Of a DNA stretch of 64,000 nucleotides, positions 28,327 through 36,628 are shown one piece after another. How positions within the stretch are numbered: position 1 is the stretch's first letter; every line of letters begins with the position of its first letter. This stretch comes from ZC4RG20 sp963782445 (GTDB taxonomy: Bacteria > Pseudomonadota > Gammaproteobacteria > Steroidobacterales > Rariloculaceae). The notes under the pieces were generated by a model. It saw nothing but the letters and a program-made list of their open reading frames with translations. It made no database searches and had not been told where the DNA came from. The translations under genes and the position numbers were made by a program. The stretch lies in NCBI GenBank assembly GCA_963782445.1, contig CAWAJM010000001.1, positions 3,100,001 through 3,164,000 of the forward strand, given 5' to 3'.

Positions 28327-29040
28327 ATGCTGCAACGGACGCAGCCCGGGCGGCGCAACCTTTCGCTGCTCTTCGCCGCCCTGCTCGTTTCCTCGGGGCT
28401 CGTGTACGCGGCCGAGTCGCCGGACCCGGCGGACCTCGCCGCCCGCCTCGCACCGTGCACGACCTGCCACGGCAAGCAGGGCCGCTCGCAAAACGACGTT
28501 TACTACCCTTCGATTGCCGGCAAGCCCGCGGGCTACCTCTACGCGCAGCTCGAGAATTTCCGTGCGCGTCGCCGCTATCAGCCCGTCATGACCCCCATGC
28601 TGGCCGTGCTCTCGCCGCAATACCTGCGCGAGATCGCCGACTTTTTCTCGGCACAGCAGCCCGTCTGGGCACCGCCGACCGCCGGCGCCCCCGCGGCCGA
28701 GCTCGCCCGCGGCCGCGAGCTCGCCCTGCACGGCGACGCGAAACTCGGCGTGCCCGCCTGCAAGGCCTGCCATGGAGCGGAGCTGCTCGGCGCGCGGCCC
28801 TCGATCCCGAGCCTGCTCGGTCTTCGCTCCGAGTACCTCTCCGCGCAGCTCGGTGCCTGGCGCAACGGCGTGCGTAATGCCCAGGCGCCCGACTGCATGG
28901 CCGAGATCGCTGCGCGGCTCCGCCCCGACGACATCGCCGCCGTGGCCGCCTGGCTCGCCTCCCAGGCCTATCCGGCCGATCACGAGCCGGCTCCGGCGCC
29001 CCCGGCGAATCGGCCGCTGGCCTGCGGCAGCGTTCGATGA
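28327..29040 (+). CDS. Dihaem cytochrome c (c4-like)
   Basis: This 237-residue periplasmic electron carrier has a signal peptide ending VYA. Two CXXCH haem sites are present: CTTCH at residues 44-48 and CKACH at 145-149. Each sits in a class I fold, with likely Met axial ligands in the PVMTPMLAVLS region and the second half. The layout of two similar domains matches cytochrome c4 and related proteins that pass electrons to terminal oxidases. The stop overlaps the next cytochrome gene by ATGA, so both are co-translated. Confidence 0.93.
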   Translation: MLQRTQPGRRNLSLLFAALLVSSGLVYAAESPDPADLAARLAPCTTCHGKQGRSQNDVYYPSIAGKPAGYLYAQLENFRARRRYQPVMTPMLAVLSPQYLREIADFFSAQQPVWAPPTAGAPAAELARGRELALHGDAKLGVPACKACHGAELLGARPSIPSLLGLRSEYLSAQLGAWRNGVRNAQAPDCMAEIAARLRPDDIAAVAAWLASQAYPADHEPAPAPPANRPLACGSVR

Positions 29041-30338
29041 GCCGGCCGATTCTGCGGGCCGTTGCGGGTTTCGCCCTCGTCGCCGCGCTGGTCGGCGGCG
29101 CGGTTGCCGACGAGCCGCCCGCGAGCCCGGCCAAAGCGGCGGGCCCGGCCGCAGCCGGGACCTCGCCAGTCGAGGCCACGGTCCGCCCCGACGCGGCCGC
29201 GCAGATCGCCGCGGGCCGCTACCTCGTGAGAATCGGCGACTGTGCCGGCTGCCACGCGCTGCCGGGCACCACGGCGCTCGCGGGCGGGCGGGCAATTCCG
29301 ACGCCTTTCGGCGCCGTCTACAGCACGAACCTGACGCCGGACCCGAAGACGGGACTCGGCGACTGGAACGCAGATGATTTCTGGCGGGCGCTGCACGAGG
29401 GCAAATCCAAGGAAGGGCGCCTGCTCTACCCCGCGTTTCCGTACACGAGCTTCACGCGCATCACGCGGGGCGATTCCGATGCGATGTTCGCATACCTGCG
29501 CTCGCTGCCGGCCGTCGAGCGCGCGCGCACGCCCCCGGACCTGCGATTCCCCTACGACACGCAGCTTGCGTTGACCGTCTGGCGCATGCTCTATTTCCGG
29601 CCGGCCCCGTTCGCGGCCGACGCAAGGCGCTCCGCGGCCTGGAACCGGGGCGCCTATCTCGTCGAAGGGCTCGGCCACTGCGGCGAATGCCATACGCCAC
29701 GCAACCGGCTCGGCGGCCTCGAGCGCGCCGACGCCTTTGCCGGCACGCGTATTCCGTCCCTGGGCTGGGACGCCCCGCCCCTCGGACCGCAAGGCAACGG
29801 CGGCCCCGACGCGCACGCGGCGCTTGGGAAGCTGCTGCGCGGCGGCGTCTCGGCAACCGACGCCGTGGCGGGCCCCATGGCCGAGGTCGTGTACGGCAGT
29901 CTCCAATATCTGACCGACGCCGACACGAACGCGATCGTCACCTTCCTCGACTCGCTGCCGGCGCCCGCGCCGCCGTCGGGCAAGGGAACGGCCTGGCTCG
30001 CGCAGACCGAATGGCGCAACTACCGCAAGGCCGGCGCGCGGCTCTACGCCCAGCACTGCGCGGACTGCCACGGCGATGACGGGCGCGGCAAGCCCTACGC
30101 GTATCCGGCGCTGGACGGCAACCCGGCCGTGACCGCCGCCAAGCCCGACGACGCGATCCAGAGCGTGCTGTTCGGCGGCTTCCCACCGAGCACGCCGGCG
30201 AATCCGCGGCCCTACGGCATGCCGCCGTTCGCCCAGCAGCTCGGCGACCGGGAAATCGCCGAGGTCCTGACCTACATCCGCAGCGCATGGGGGAATCGGG
30301 CTTCGGCCGTCGCCGCCGACGACGTGCGCCGGCGCTGA
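29037..30338 (+). CDS. Trihaem cytochrome c (dehydrogenase cytochrome-subunit type)
   Basis: This 433-residue periplasmic protein has an N-terminal signal sequence and three haem-binding sites: CAGCH (69-73), CGECH (215-219) and CADCH (341-345). The three-domain layout, with GRYLVRIGDCAGCHALP and FYSTNLTPDP-like segments (VYSTNLTPDPKTGLGDW), matches the cytochrome subunits of quinone-reducing alcohol, aldehyde or gluconate dehydrogenases. No C-terminal membrane helix is obvious. It is followed after 96 bases by a Tat-exported ThDP enzyme and another cytochrome, which suggests that this trihaem protein takes electrons from that enzyme (inference). Confidence 0.93.
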   Translation: MSRPILRAVAGFALVAALVGGAVADEPPASPAKAAGPAAAGTSPVEATVRPDAAAQIAAGRYLVRIGDCAGCHALPGTTALAGGRAIPTPFGAVYSTNLTPDPKTGLGDWNADDFWRALHEGKSKEGRLLYPAFPYTSFTRITRGDSDAMFAYLRSLPAVERARTPPDLRFPYDTQLALTVWRMLYFRPAPFAADARRSAAWNRGAYLVEGLGHCGECHTPRNRLGGLERADAFAGTRIPSLGWDAPPLGPQGNGGPDAHAALGKLLRGGVSATDAVAGPMAEVVYGSLQYLTDADTNAIVTFLDSLPAPAPPSGKGTAWLAQTEWRNYRKAGARLYAQHCADCHGDDGRGKPYAYPALDGNPAVTAAKPDDAIQSVLFGGFPPSTPANPRPYGMPPFAQQLGDREIAEVLTYIRSAWGNRASAVAADDVRRR

Positions 30339-30434
30339 CCGCGTTCGCCTTGACAAGGCAGGCGCGTTCGCGAATTCTCTGCGGAAGCCTCGAGCGGGGT
30401 GTCGCCCCGACGACAACAACACAAGGAGGCTCCG

Positions 30435-32378
30435 GTGGGAGACGAAGAAGAGCGAAGCGCCGGCGTCAATCGGCGCGGATTTCTGTTGGGCGCCGCCACG
30501 GGGGCGGCCGCCTTCGCGGCGGACATCGCCGGCGCGCAGACCCGCGGCGACGCGGACGCCGCGGCCCGCGAAGCCGGCACGGCGGCGGCGCCGCCGCCGT
30601 CCGAGGCCCAGATCGAGCGCGACGCGGGTAACGTCCGCCCGCCCGTCGAGGCCCGGGCCGTGCAGCGGCCGGGGTCCGATCTCATGGTGCAGGTCCTGCG
30701 GGACCTCGGCATCGAGTACGTCGTCGGCAACCCGGGCTCGAGCTACGAGGGCTTTCAGGAGTCGGTCATCAACTACGGCCGGCCGCCCAACCGGATGCCC
30801 GAGTTCATTACGGCCCTGCACGAAGAATCCGCCGTGGACATGGCGAACGGCTACGCCAAAGCCGAGGGCAAGCCCATGGTCGCGGCCCTGCACGGCACCA
30901 TCGGCGTGCAGCACGGCTCGATGGCCACCTATCAAGCCTTCTACGCGGGCACGCCGATGCTCATCGTGGCGGGCCGCGACGATCAATTCATTCCGGCGCA
31001 CACGGCGGGCGACATGGCCGCGATGGTGCGCAGCTACACGAAATGGGACGCCCAGCCCAAGACGCTGGCCGAGGCGCTCGACGCCCTGCAGGAAGGCTAT
31101 CGGCAGGCCGTGACGCCGCCGACGGGGCCCGTGCTCGTCGTGCTCGACATGGAGCTTCAGAAGGCCGAGGCCGGCAACCTCAGCGTGCCGAAGTTCCGGC
31201 CGCCCGTCATCGACGGGCTGGACCCGCGCACGGCCGACGAGATCGCGCGCCGACTGCTCGGCGCGCAGAATCCGCGTATCAACGTCGGCCGGCTCCGGAC
31301 GCCCGAAGGCATCCGGCTCGCCGTCGAGCTCGCGGAGCTCGTGGGCGCCTGCACGGGCACCAGCGCCACGCAGGGCCCCATGAGCTTCCCCCAGCGCCAT
31401 CCGCTCTGCGGGCCCGGCGCGAGCACCGATTACGACTACACGCTCGGCCTCGAGACACCCGCCAAGGACATGGCGCTGATCGGCCCGCGCGTGCAGTCGC
31501 TCGTCGAGACCCGCAACGTCATGCACGTGCGCTTCGGCGGGCTCGGCGACCACCCGGTCTCGAGCCCGTTCGCGCGCCGGCACGTCACGCCGGCCATCCA
31601 GTACGACATCGACGCCGAAGCGAGCTTACCTGCCATCATTGCCGCCGTGCGTCAACGCATGACGGCCAGCGCGCGCAGTCTCGCCGCCCAGCGCTCCGCC
31701 GCGCACGCGCGCGCCAACGACGCGGCCTTCGTCGCGGCCGTGGGCGCCGCGCTGCAGCGTAAGCGCTACGGCTGGGACGACAGTCCCGTGAGCACGGCCC
31801 GCATCTACGCCGAGCTGTGGCCGCTCATCGCCAACGAGGACTGGTGCCTCGCTTCCCCGAGCGCTTTCTCGGGCGGCCACCATCGCGAGCTCTGGGCGCA
31901 CAACCGCCCTTACAGCTACTTGGGCGGCCAGGGCGCGGGCGGCATGGGCTACGGGGCCGGCGCCTGCGGCGGCGCAGGTCTCGCGGCCAAAAGCCGCGGC
32001 CGTTTCGTCATCAACGTCCAGACGGACGGGGACATGAACTACCAGCCCGGCGTGCTCTGGACTGAGGTCCATCACGAACTGCCCGTGCTGACGATCATGC
32101 ACAACAACCGCGCCTGGCATCAGGAGCTCATGTTCCTGGAGTTCCTGGCCGGCATTCGCGGCCGCGGCACGGATCGCGCGAGCATCGGCACCTCGCTGCG
32201 CGATCCATTCATCGACTACGCAAAGATGGCCGGCGCCTACGGCATGGCCGCCGAAGGCCCCATCAGCGATCCCGAGCGGCTCGCGCCAGCCCTGGCACGC
32301 GGCATCGCCGCCGTCAAGCGCGGCGAGCCGTACATGATCGAACGTCGTCACGCAGCCGCGCTGAGGAGAGCACCATGA
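30435..32378 (+). CDS. Tat-exported thiamine-diphosphate-dependent enzyme (acetolactate synthase-like)
   Basis: This 647-residue protein of the POX/ALS/benzoylformate decarboxylase superfamily carries a twin-arginine signal near its start (VNRRGFLLGAATG), unusual for this family. The three ThDP domains are recognisable: the Pyr domain with catalytic Glu in HEESAVDMANGYAK, a central domain, and the PP domain with QTDGDMNYQPG followed by HNNRAW, the Mg/ThDP-binding motif (TDG where most have GDG). I chose GTG 30435 because AAGGAGG (30423-30429) precedes it closely. It lies between a trihaem cytochrome gene and a monohaem cytochrome gene that it overlaps by ATGA. That context suggests oxidative decarboxylation in the periplasm with cytochromes as acceptor; this is inference. 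The substrate is unknown. Confidence 0.88.
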   Translation: MGDEEERSAGVNRRGFLLGAATGAAAFAADIAGAQTRGDADAAAREAGTAAAPPPSEAQIERDAGNVRPPVEARAVQRPGSDLMVQVLRDLGIEYVVGNPGSSYEGFQESVINYGRPPNRMPEFITALHEESAVDMANGYAKAEGKPMVAALHGTIGVQHGSMATYQAFYAGTPMLIVAGRDDQFIPAHTAGDMAAMVRSYTKWDAQPKTLAEALDALQEGYRQAVTPPTGPVLVVLDMELQKAEAGNLSVPKFRPPVIDGLDPRTADEIARRLLGAQNPRINVGRLRTPEGIRLAVELAELVGACTGTSATQGPMSFPQRHPLCGPGASTDYDYTLGLETPAKDMALIGPRVQSLVETRNVMHVRFGGLGDHPVSSPFARRHVTPAIQYDIDAEASLPAIIAAVRQRMTASARSLAAQRSAAHARANDAAFVAAVGAALQRKRYGWDDSPVSTARIYAELWPLIANEDWCLASPSAFSGGHHRELWAHNRPYSYLGGQGAGGMGYGAGACGGAGLAAKSRGRFVINVQTDGDMNYQPGVLWTEVHHELPVLTIMHNNRAWHQELMFLEFLAGIRGRGTDRASIGTSLRDPFIDYAKMAGAYGMAAEGPISDPERLAPALARGIAAVKRGEPYMIERRHAAALRRAP

Positions 32379-32863
32379 GGCAGGCAAGCCATTTTCACTT
32401 CGGCCTCGCGGGTGCGGCCGCGCTAATTCTCGCTGGCGCCGCGCCCGTATACGCGCAAAGCACCGCCGGCCCGCAGGCGAGCGGGGGCGGCGCGCCGCGC
32501 GCCGCGCAACCGGCGGGCGACGCCGCGCGCGGCAAGGAGCTCTACTACGTTCAAGGCTGCTACGGCTGCCACGGCTACACGGGCGAAACCGGCGTGCAGA
32601 AGCTCGTCGGGCCGGAAGCACCGATCGTGGCGGACGAGCAGACGTTCATAAAATTCCTGCGTCTGCGGGCCGACTATGCGCCCACGGTGCCGGCGGAGCG
32701 CATGCCGAACTACTCGAAGCAGTCGCTGAGCGACCGCGATGCCCGCGACATCTATGCGTACATCCGGACGTTCAAGCTCGATGCCCCCAAAGTAGAGGAC
32801 GTTCCGACGTTCCGGAAGATCCTCGAGCTTGCCGAGACCCGTTCGCCCGCCGCCGGTAACTGA
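32375..32863 (+). CDS. Monohaem cytochrome c
   Basis: This 162-residue periplasmic class I cytochrome has a signal peptide ending VYAQ, then a Gly/Ala-rich linker. One haem site is CYGCH (residues 62-66), and the probable Met ligand lies in AERMPNYSKQSLSD. The overlap with the ThDP-enzyme stop (ATGA) makes it the most likely direct redox partner of that enzyme. This compact gene order, enzyme then small cytochrome, is typical of periplasmic dehydrogenases with a dedicated electron carrier. Confidence 0.93.
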   Translation: MRQASHFHFGLAGAAALILAGAAPVYAQSTAGPQASGGGAPRAAQPAGDAARGKELYYVQGCYGCHGYTGETGVQKLVGPEAPIVADEQTFIKFLRLRADYAPTVPAERMPNYSKQSLSDRDARDIYAYIRTFKLDAPKVEDVPTFRKILELAETRSPAAGN

Positions 32864-32901
32864 CGCGCCACCGAAGCTCCTCGGCCGGGCGCTGCCCGGT
32901 C

Positions 32902-32917
32902 TGGCACATCGTTTGCA
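32902..32917 (+). promoter_or_regulatory. Sigma-54 (RpoN) -24/-12 promoter
   Basis: TGGCACATCGTTTGCA matches the consensus TGGCACG-N4-TTGCA with one mismatch at the weakly conserved last G of the -24 element. The invariant GG and GC are correctly spaced. It lies 77 bases upstream of the GTG of the gene at 32994, in the short gap after the cytochrome gene. An enhancer-binding activator would be needed; none is in the window. Confidence 0.75.
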
Positions 32918-32993
32918 CGACCTTCGTCAGCAACACGCGCCGCGCCTCGCGCGCGGTCGCGGTATTCGATCATTCAGCTGAACGGAGGTAACA

Positions 32994-33656
32994 GTGAGAC
33001 ACTTGAACCGCTACCGCAATTTTGCGTTGGGTCTGCTCCTCGGCCTGCCGCTCGCGGCCGCCGCCGCGACAGCCGACCACGGCATGCATGATTGGCAGAA
33101 CATGCAGCAGCGTCTCGTGAGCGCCCAGCAGATCATGCGCGGCAACATCAGCAACGGGCTGAACCCGTTCGCGAGCGTCATCAACATGGTGCTCACGCCC
33201 GATCACGACAAGGTGGAGTACGTGCTGTTCCGATCGACGTATCCCTACACGGTCATCGGCGGCCAGACGGGCTTCGTGGCGTTCGACGACCTGAGAATCT
33301 GGAACGGCGCCGCGCTGAGCACGACGCTGACGGTCGAGAACCTGCAAAACGCGCACAAACCGAAAGAGCTCAAGCTCACGCCGAGCCAGGCCGCAAATCG
33401 GCTCGTATCGAACATCATCGGCTCGCAGCTCTACTTCGACGGCGGCACGTCGCGAACGATCACGAATCTTCTGATCGACCGAAAGACCGGAGAGATCGCG
33501 GACTATGTCGTCGACATGGACCCGGACTCGCTGTTCGATTCGGCGCCTCGCGCCGTGCCTGCGGACCGCATCACGGTCGCGGAAAGCCGCATCTCGACGA
33601 ACCTGACGCTCGGCGACGCCGATAACCTGCAGACGATCAATCCAGATTATCTGTAA
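32994..33656 (+). CDS. Secreted PRC-barrel-like protein
   Basis: This 220-residue protein has a signal peptide ending AAAATA. The body contains two similar beta-barrel-like halves: INMVLTPDHDKVEYVLFRS ... VAFDDLRIWNG, and TNLLIDRKTGEIADYVVDMD ... VPADRITV. These resemble PRC-barrel domains, small modules in RNA-processing and photosynthetic proteins that also occur in secreted proteins of unknown role. The start is GTG 32994 with GGAGGT eight bases upstream. A sigma-54 promoter lies at 32902. The last codons and stop are tandemly repeated downstream (33642-33686). Confidence 0.75.
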   Translation: MRHLNRYRNFALGLLLGLPLAAAAATADHGMHDWQNMQQRLVSAQQIMRGNISNGLNPFASVINMVLTPDHDKVEYVLFRSTYPYTVIGGQTGFVAFDDLRIWNGAALSTTLTVENLQNAHKPKELKLTPSQAANRLVSNIIGSQLYFDGGTSRTITNLLIDRKTGEIADYVVDMDPDSLFDSAPRAVPADRITVAESRISTNLTLGDADNLQTINPDYL

Positions 33657-33686
33657 CCAGATTATCTATAACGATCATCTGTAACG
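33642..33686. repeat. Tandem repeat of the gene's last five codons (15 bases, three copies)
   Basis: CCAGATTATCTGTAA (33642-33656, encoding Pro-Asp-Tyr-Leu-stop) is followed by CCAGATTATCTATAA (33657-33671) and a diverged third copy CGATCATCTGTAACG (33672-33686). The repeat unit includes the stop codon, so the extra copies are untranslated. It is most likely a slippage product. Confidence 0.8.
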
Positions 33687-33772
33687 CCGGCGAGCGACCG
33701 CGGACGGCCGCGGACGTTCGCCACGTGCCCGCCGCCGGCCTGCGGGGCGCCGCAGGCCGGCTCGGCGCGCGC

Positions 33773-35224
33773 TCAGCCCGGTTCCCCCACATCCCAGGTC
33801 ACCGCCTTGGTCTGCAGGAACGCCTCGAGCCCCTCGACGCCGTGCAGGCGGCCGATCCCGCTCTCTCGATAGCCGCCCGTTTCGACCTCGGGAAACAGCC
33901 GCATATGGGCGTTGATCCAGACGCTGCCGCTGCGCAGCGCAGCCGCGGCGCGCTGGCCGCGCGCGAGATCGGCCGTCCAGACGCTGGCCGCGAGCCCGAA
34001 CCGGCTGTCGTTGGCTTTGGCGATGCCCTCTTCCTCGCGTGCGAAACTCTGCATGCTCAGCACGGGCCCGAAGACTTCCTGCGTCAGGAGCGGCGACTCT
34101 GCGCTGCGCACACGCACGAGGCTCGGCGTGATGAAGGCGCCGGCGGCGAGCTCGCCCTGCGGGGGCTCGCCCTCCACGAGCACCTCGTCGCGACCGCGGG
34201 ACTTCGAGACGAGATCTCGGATGCGATCGCGGCTCGGCCGATCGATAAGCGGCCCGAGCTCCGTCGACGGCTCCTCGGCCGAGCCGAGACGGACACTGCC
34301 GAGCTGCGTCGCGAGACGCGCCTGCAGTGCCTCGACGATGGCCTCGTGGGCAATGACGCGGCTCGGCGCCACACAGACCTGGCCGGCGTGGCTCAGCGCG
34401 GCGCGCACGATCGCGGCCGCGGTGCGGTCGAGATCGGCGTCCTCGTACACGATGCAGGGCGCATTGCCGCCGAGCTCGAGGTTCAGGCGCTTCAGGGTCT
34501 TCGCACCGGCCTCCATGATCAGCTTCCCGACTTCCGTGCTGCCCGTATAGCTGATCATGTCGACACGGGTCGACGCGACCAGCCGCTTCGCAACGTCGTT
34601 GCCCGTCTCGACGAGCATGTTCACGGCGCCGCGCGGAAGCGCCTCGACGGCCGCGAGCAGCTTGAACACGCGCTCGTTGACGAGCGCCGTCTGCGGCGCA
34701 GCCTTGACGACGGCCGTGCACCCGGCCGCGATGACGGGCGCGAGCGAGCGGACCAGCAGAGTGATCGGCGCGTTCCAGGGCACGACGATGCCGACGACGC
34801 CCACGGGCTCGCGGGCGAGCATGACACGCAGGCCCGGCTCGAGCTCCGCCGTGCGGCCGAACACGTTACGGGCGAGCCCCGCGTAGTACCGGCATTCGGA
34901 AGCCGCGCCGGCGATCTCGTGCATGCAGTCGCCGATGAGCTTGCCGTTCTCGCGCGCCAGGTGACGCGCGAGCTCCGGCTTGGCCGCGTCGAGACGCGCG
35001 GCGAATTCGAGCAACACCTCGGCGCGCGCGCGCGGCCGGTGCGGCCAGTCGTCGGCGTCGAAGACGCGCCTCGCGGCGGCGATGGCCGCCTCCGCATCGG
35101 CCGCTGCGGCGGCCGAAAACTCGCCGAGCGACTCGCCCGTGCCCGGGTTCACGCTTTCGCTGCGCGCGCCCGCGTCGGCCGGCAGCCATTCCCCGCCGAT
35201 CCAAAGCTGTGCCGTATATGCCAT
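33773..35224 (-). CDS. NAD(P)-dependent aldehyde dehydrogenase
   Basis: This 483-residue cytoplasmic enzyme oxidises an aldehyde to the acid. The family residues are all present: Asn151 in PWNAP, Glu250 in LELGGNAP, and catalytic Cys284 in SHAGQVCVAPSR, plus FGPVLSM and the C-terminal GGYRESGIGR. The exact substrate is not evident. It lies 32 bases downstream of panD on the same strand. PanD makes beta-alanine, so a semialdehyde linked to beta-alanine metabolism is a possible substrate (inference). ATG 35224 fits the family N-terminus. Confidence 0.93.
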   Translation of the reverse strand: MAYTAQLWIGGEWLPADAGARSESVNPGTGESLGEFSAAAAADAEAAIAAARRVFDADDWPHRPRARAEVLLEFAARLDAAKPELARHLARENGKLIGDCMHEIAGAASECRYYAGLARNVFGRTAELEPGLRVMLAREPVGVVGIVVPWNAPITLLVRSLAPVIAAGCTAVVKAAPQTALVNERVFKLLAAVEALPRGAVNMLVETGNDVAKRLVASTRVDMISYTGSTEVGKLIMEAGAKTLKRLNLELGGNAPCIVYEDADLDRTAAAIVRAALSHAGQVCVAPSRVIAHEAIVEALQARLATQLGSVRLGSAEEPSTELGPLIDRPSRDRIRDLVSKSRGRDEVLVEGEPPQGELAAGAFITPSLVRVRSAESPLLTQEVFGPVLSMQSFAREEEGIAKANDSRFGLAASVWTADLARGQRAAAALRSGSVWINAHMRLFPEVETGGYRESGIGRLHGVEGLEAFLQTKAVTWDVGEPG

Positions 35225-35256
35225 GTTCGTTTCGCTCTCCGTTTCGCCCGGCCGGC

Positions 35257-35598
35257 CTATAAGAAGCGCTGGAAGCGGTTGTCGTCGTCCACGAGCACCG
35301 TCTTCGCCTCGGGCGCTTGGTCCGTCAGGTCGAAGCCCATGACGATGATCTGCTCACCCGCCTTGATCAGATGCGCGGCCGCGCCGTTCATCGCGATCGT
35401 GCCGGACCCGCTGGGCGCGGCGATGACATAGGTATCGAGCCGGGCACCCGACGTTATGCTCACGACGAGCACTTTCTCGTGCACGAGCAGGCCGGACCGG
35501 TCGACGAGATCCTTGTCGATGGCGATGCTGCCGATATAGGCCACGTCCGCATCCGTGACGCGGGCGCGATGAATCTTGGAGCGCAGGAACCAGCGCAT
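35257..35598 (-). CDS. panD: Aspartate 1-decarboxylase
   Basis: PanD makes beta-alanine from aspartate for pantothenate synthesis. The 113 residues match the small, self-processing pyruvoyl enzyme. Visible features are SKIHRARVTDADV at the N-terminus, the cleavage site Gly23-Ser24 in YIGSIAID, and the LDTYVIAAPSGSGTIAMNGAAAH segment that forms the active site. ATG 35598 gives the standard MxxFLRSKIH start; an ATG 11 codons upstream is possible. The gene precedes an aldehyde dehydrogenase gene in the same direction. Confidence 0.93.
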   Translation of the reverse strand: MRWFLRSKIHRARVTDADVAYIGSIAIDKDLVDRSGLLVHEKVLVVSITSGARLDTYVIAAPSGSGTIAMNGAAAHLIKAGEQIIVMGFDLTDQAPEAKTVLVDDDNRFQRFL

Positions 35599-35783
35599 GA
35601 GGGCACCAGAGTGATCGTGAAGGCCGCGCATTTTCCTGCCCGGGCGCCGGTATCGCAATGGGCCGGAGGCCGGCCGGCGGCCCAAGGCGCCGCGGCGCGG
35701 CGTGTATGATACATTGCGGGGGCTCGCCCGCATCGGGCCGTCGGGCCCGCATGCGGCGGGACTTTGGACTTGAAGGGGGAACA

Positions 35784-36611
35784 ATGAAAGTACGCAGGCT
35801 CGCCGGGCTCGCCGCCCTGGCGCTCGCAGTGCCAATCGTCGCCTTCGCCCAGAACGCCCAGCAGCGGCGCGCCAAGCTCGGCGACTTGATTCCGAAGCAT
35901 CCGGGCTACCTCGGCGCGCTCGCGCCCGAGAACCTCGCAAAGAAGCGCCCGGCGCCGCCGTTCGACATCACGGGCACCTGGTTCGTCGACCTCAGCGAGG
36001 GCTTCGGGCACTTCATGTTCGGGCCGCCCTACCCGGAATTCATCGGCCAGGCCAAGAAGGACTTCGAGGAAGGCCAGCGGCTCCGCAAGCTGGGCAAACC
36101 CTACCGCGACGCGATCGGCCAATGCTACCCGGCCGGGCTGCCCATGATCATGACGCGCGTCTGGCCCATCGCCGTCGTGCAGCTGCCGACCGTGATCTAC
36201 ATGATCTCGAACTTCAACGACAGCTTCCGGCAGATCTTCCTCGACGGCCGCGACTACTCCGATCCCAAAACCGTGATTTACACGTATAACGGCGAGTCGC
36301 TGGGCCACTGGGAAGGCGACACGCTCGTCGTGAACACGCGCTACATCCAGACATACAATCACTACATCGATACGGGCATCCCGATCTCCGAGGACTTCAG
36401 GGTGCAGGAGCGCATCAAGCTGCTCGAGGACGGCCAGGTGCTGCAGATCCAGTACATCATGACGGACCCGAACAACTGGGTCGGCGAGTGGAAGAACACG
36501 AAGACCTGGCTCCGAGTCGATCACACCGACATCGGCGAGGTCGAGTGCCTGCCGGACCTCAACGACAACCTGCCCAGCACGCAAGCGGGTAAGGCCGGGC
36601 TCGAAAAGTAA
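35784..36611 (+). CDS. Secreted protein of unknown function (paralogue family A)
   Basis: This 275-residue protein has a signal peptide ending IVAFAQ. It is homologous in pattern to the products at 17558 and 18870: ITGTWFVDLS near the N-terminus, GHWEGDTLVVNTRYIQ in the middle, then QERIKLLEDGQVLQIQYIMTDPNNW. No enzyme family is recognised. The Shine-Dalgarno is AAGGGGGAA upstream of ATG 35784. It is followed after 17 bases by a DUF6152-type gene, repeating the arrangement at 17558-18851. Confidence 0.85.
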   Translation: MKVRRLAGLAALALAVPIVAFAQNAQQRRAKLGDLIPKHPGYLGALAPENLAKKRPAPPFDITGTWFVDLSEGFGHFMFGPPYPEFIGQAKKDFEEGQRLRKLGKPYRDAIGQCYPAGLPMIMTRVWPIAVVQLPTVIYMISNFNDSFRQIFLDGRDYSDPKTVIYTYNGESLGHWEGDTLVVNTRYIQTYNHYIDTGIPISEDFRVQERIKLLEDGQVLQIQYIMTDPNNWVGEWKNTKTWLRVDHTDIGEVECLPDLNDNLPSTQAGKAGLEK

Positions 36612-36628
36612 CGGTGAGAGGAAACGAC

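Noticed and set aside
30339..30434. Short hairpin GCCTT-GAC-AAGGC as a terminator before the ThDP gene
   Set aside because: Weak stem and no T tract; the genes on both sides are probably co-transcribed.
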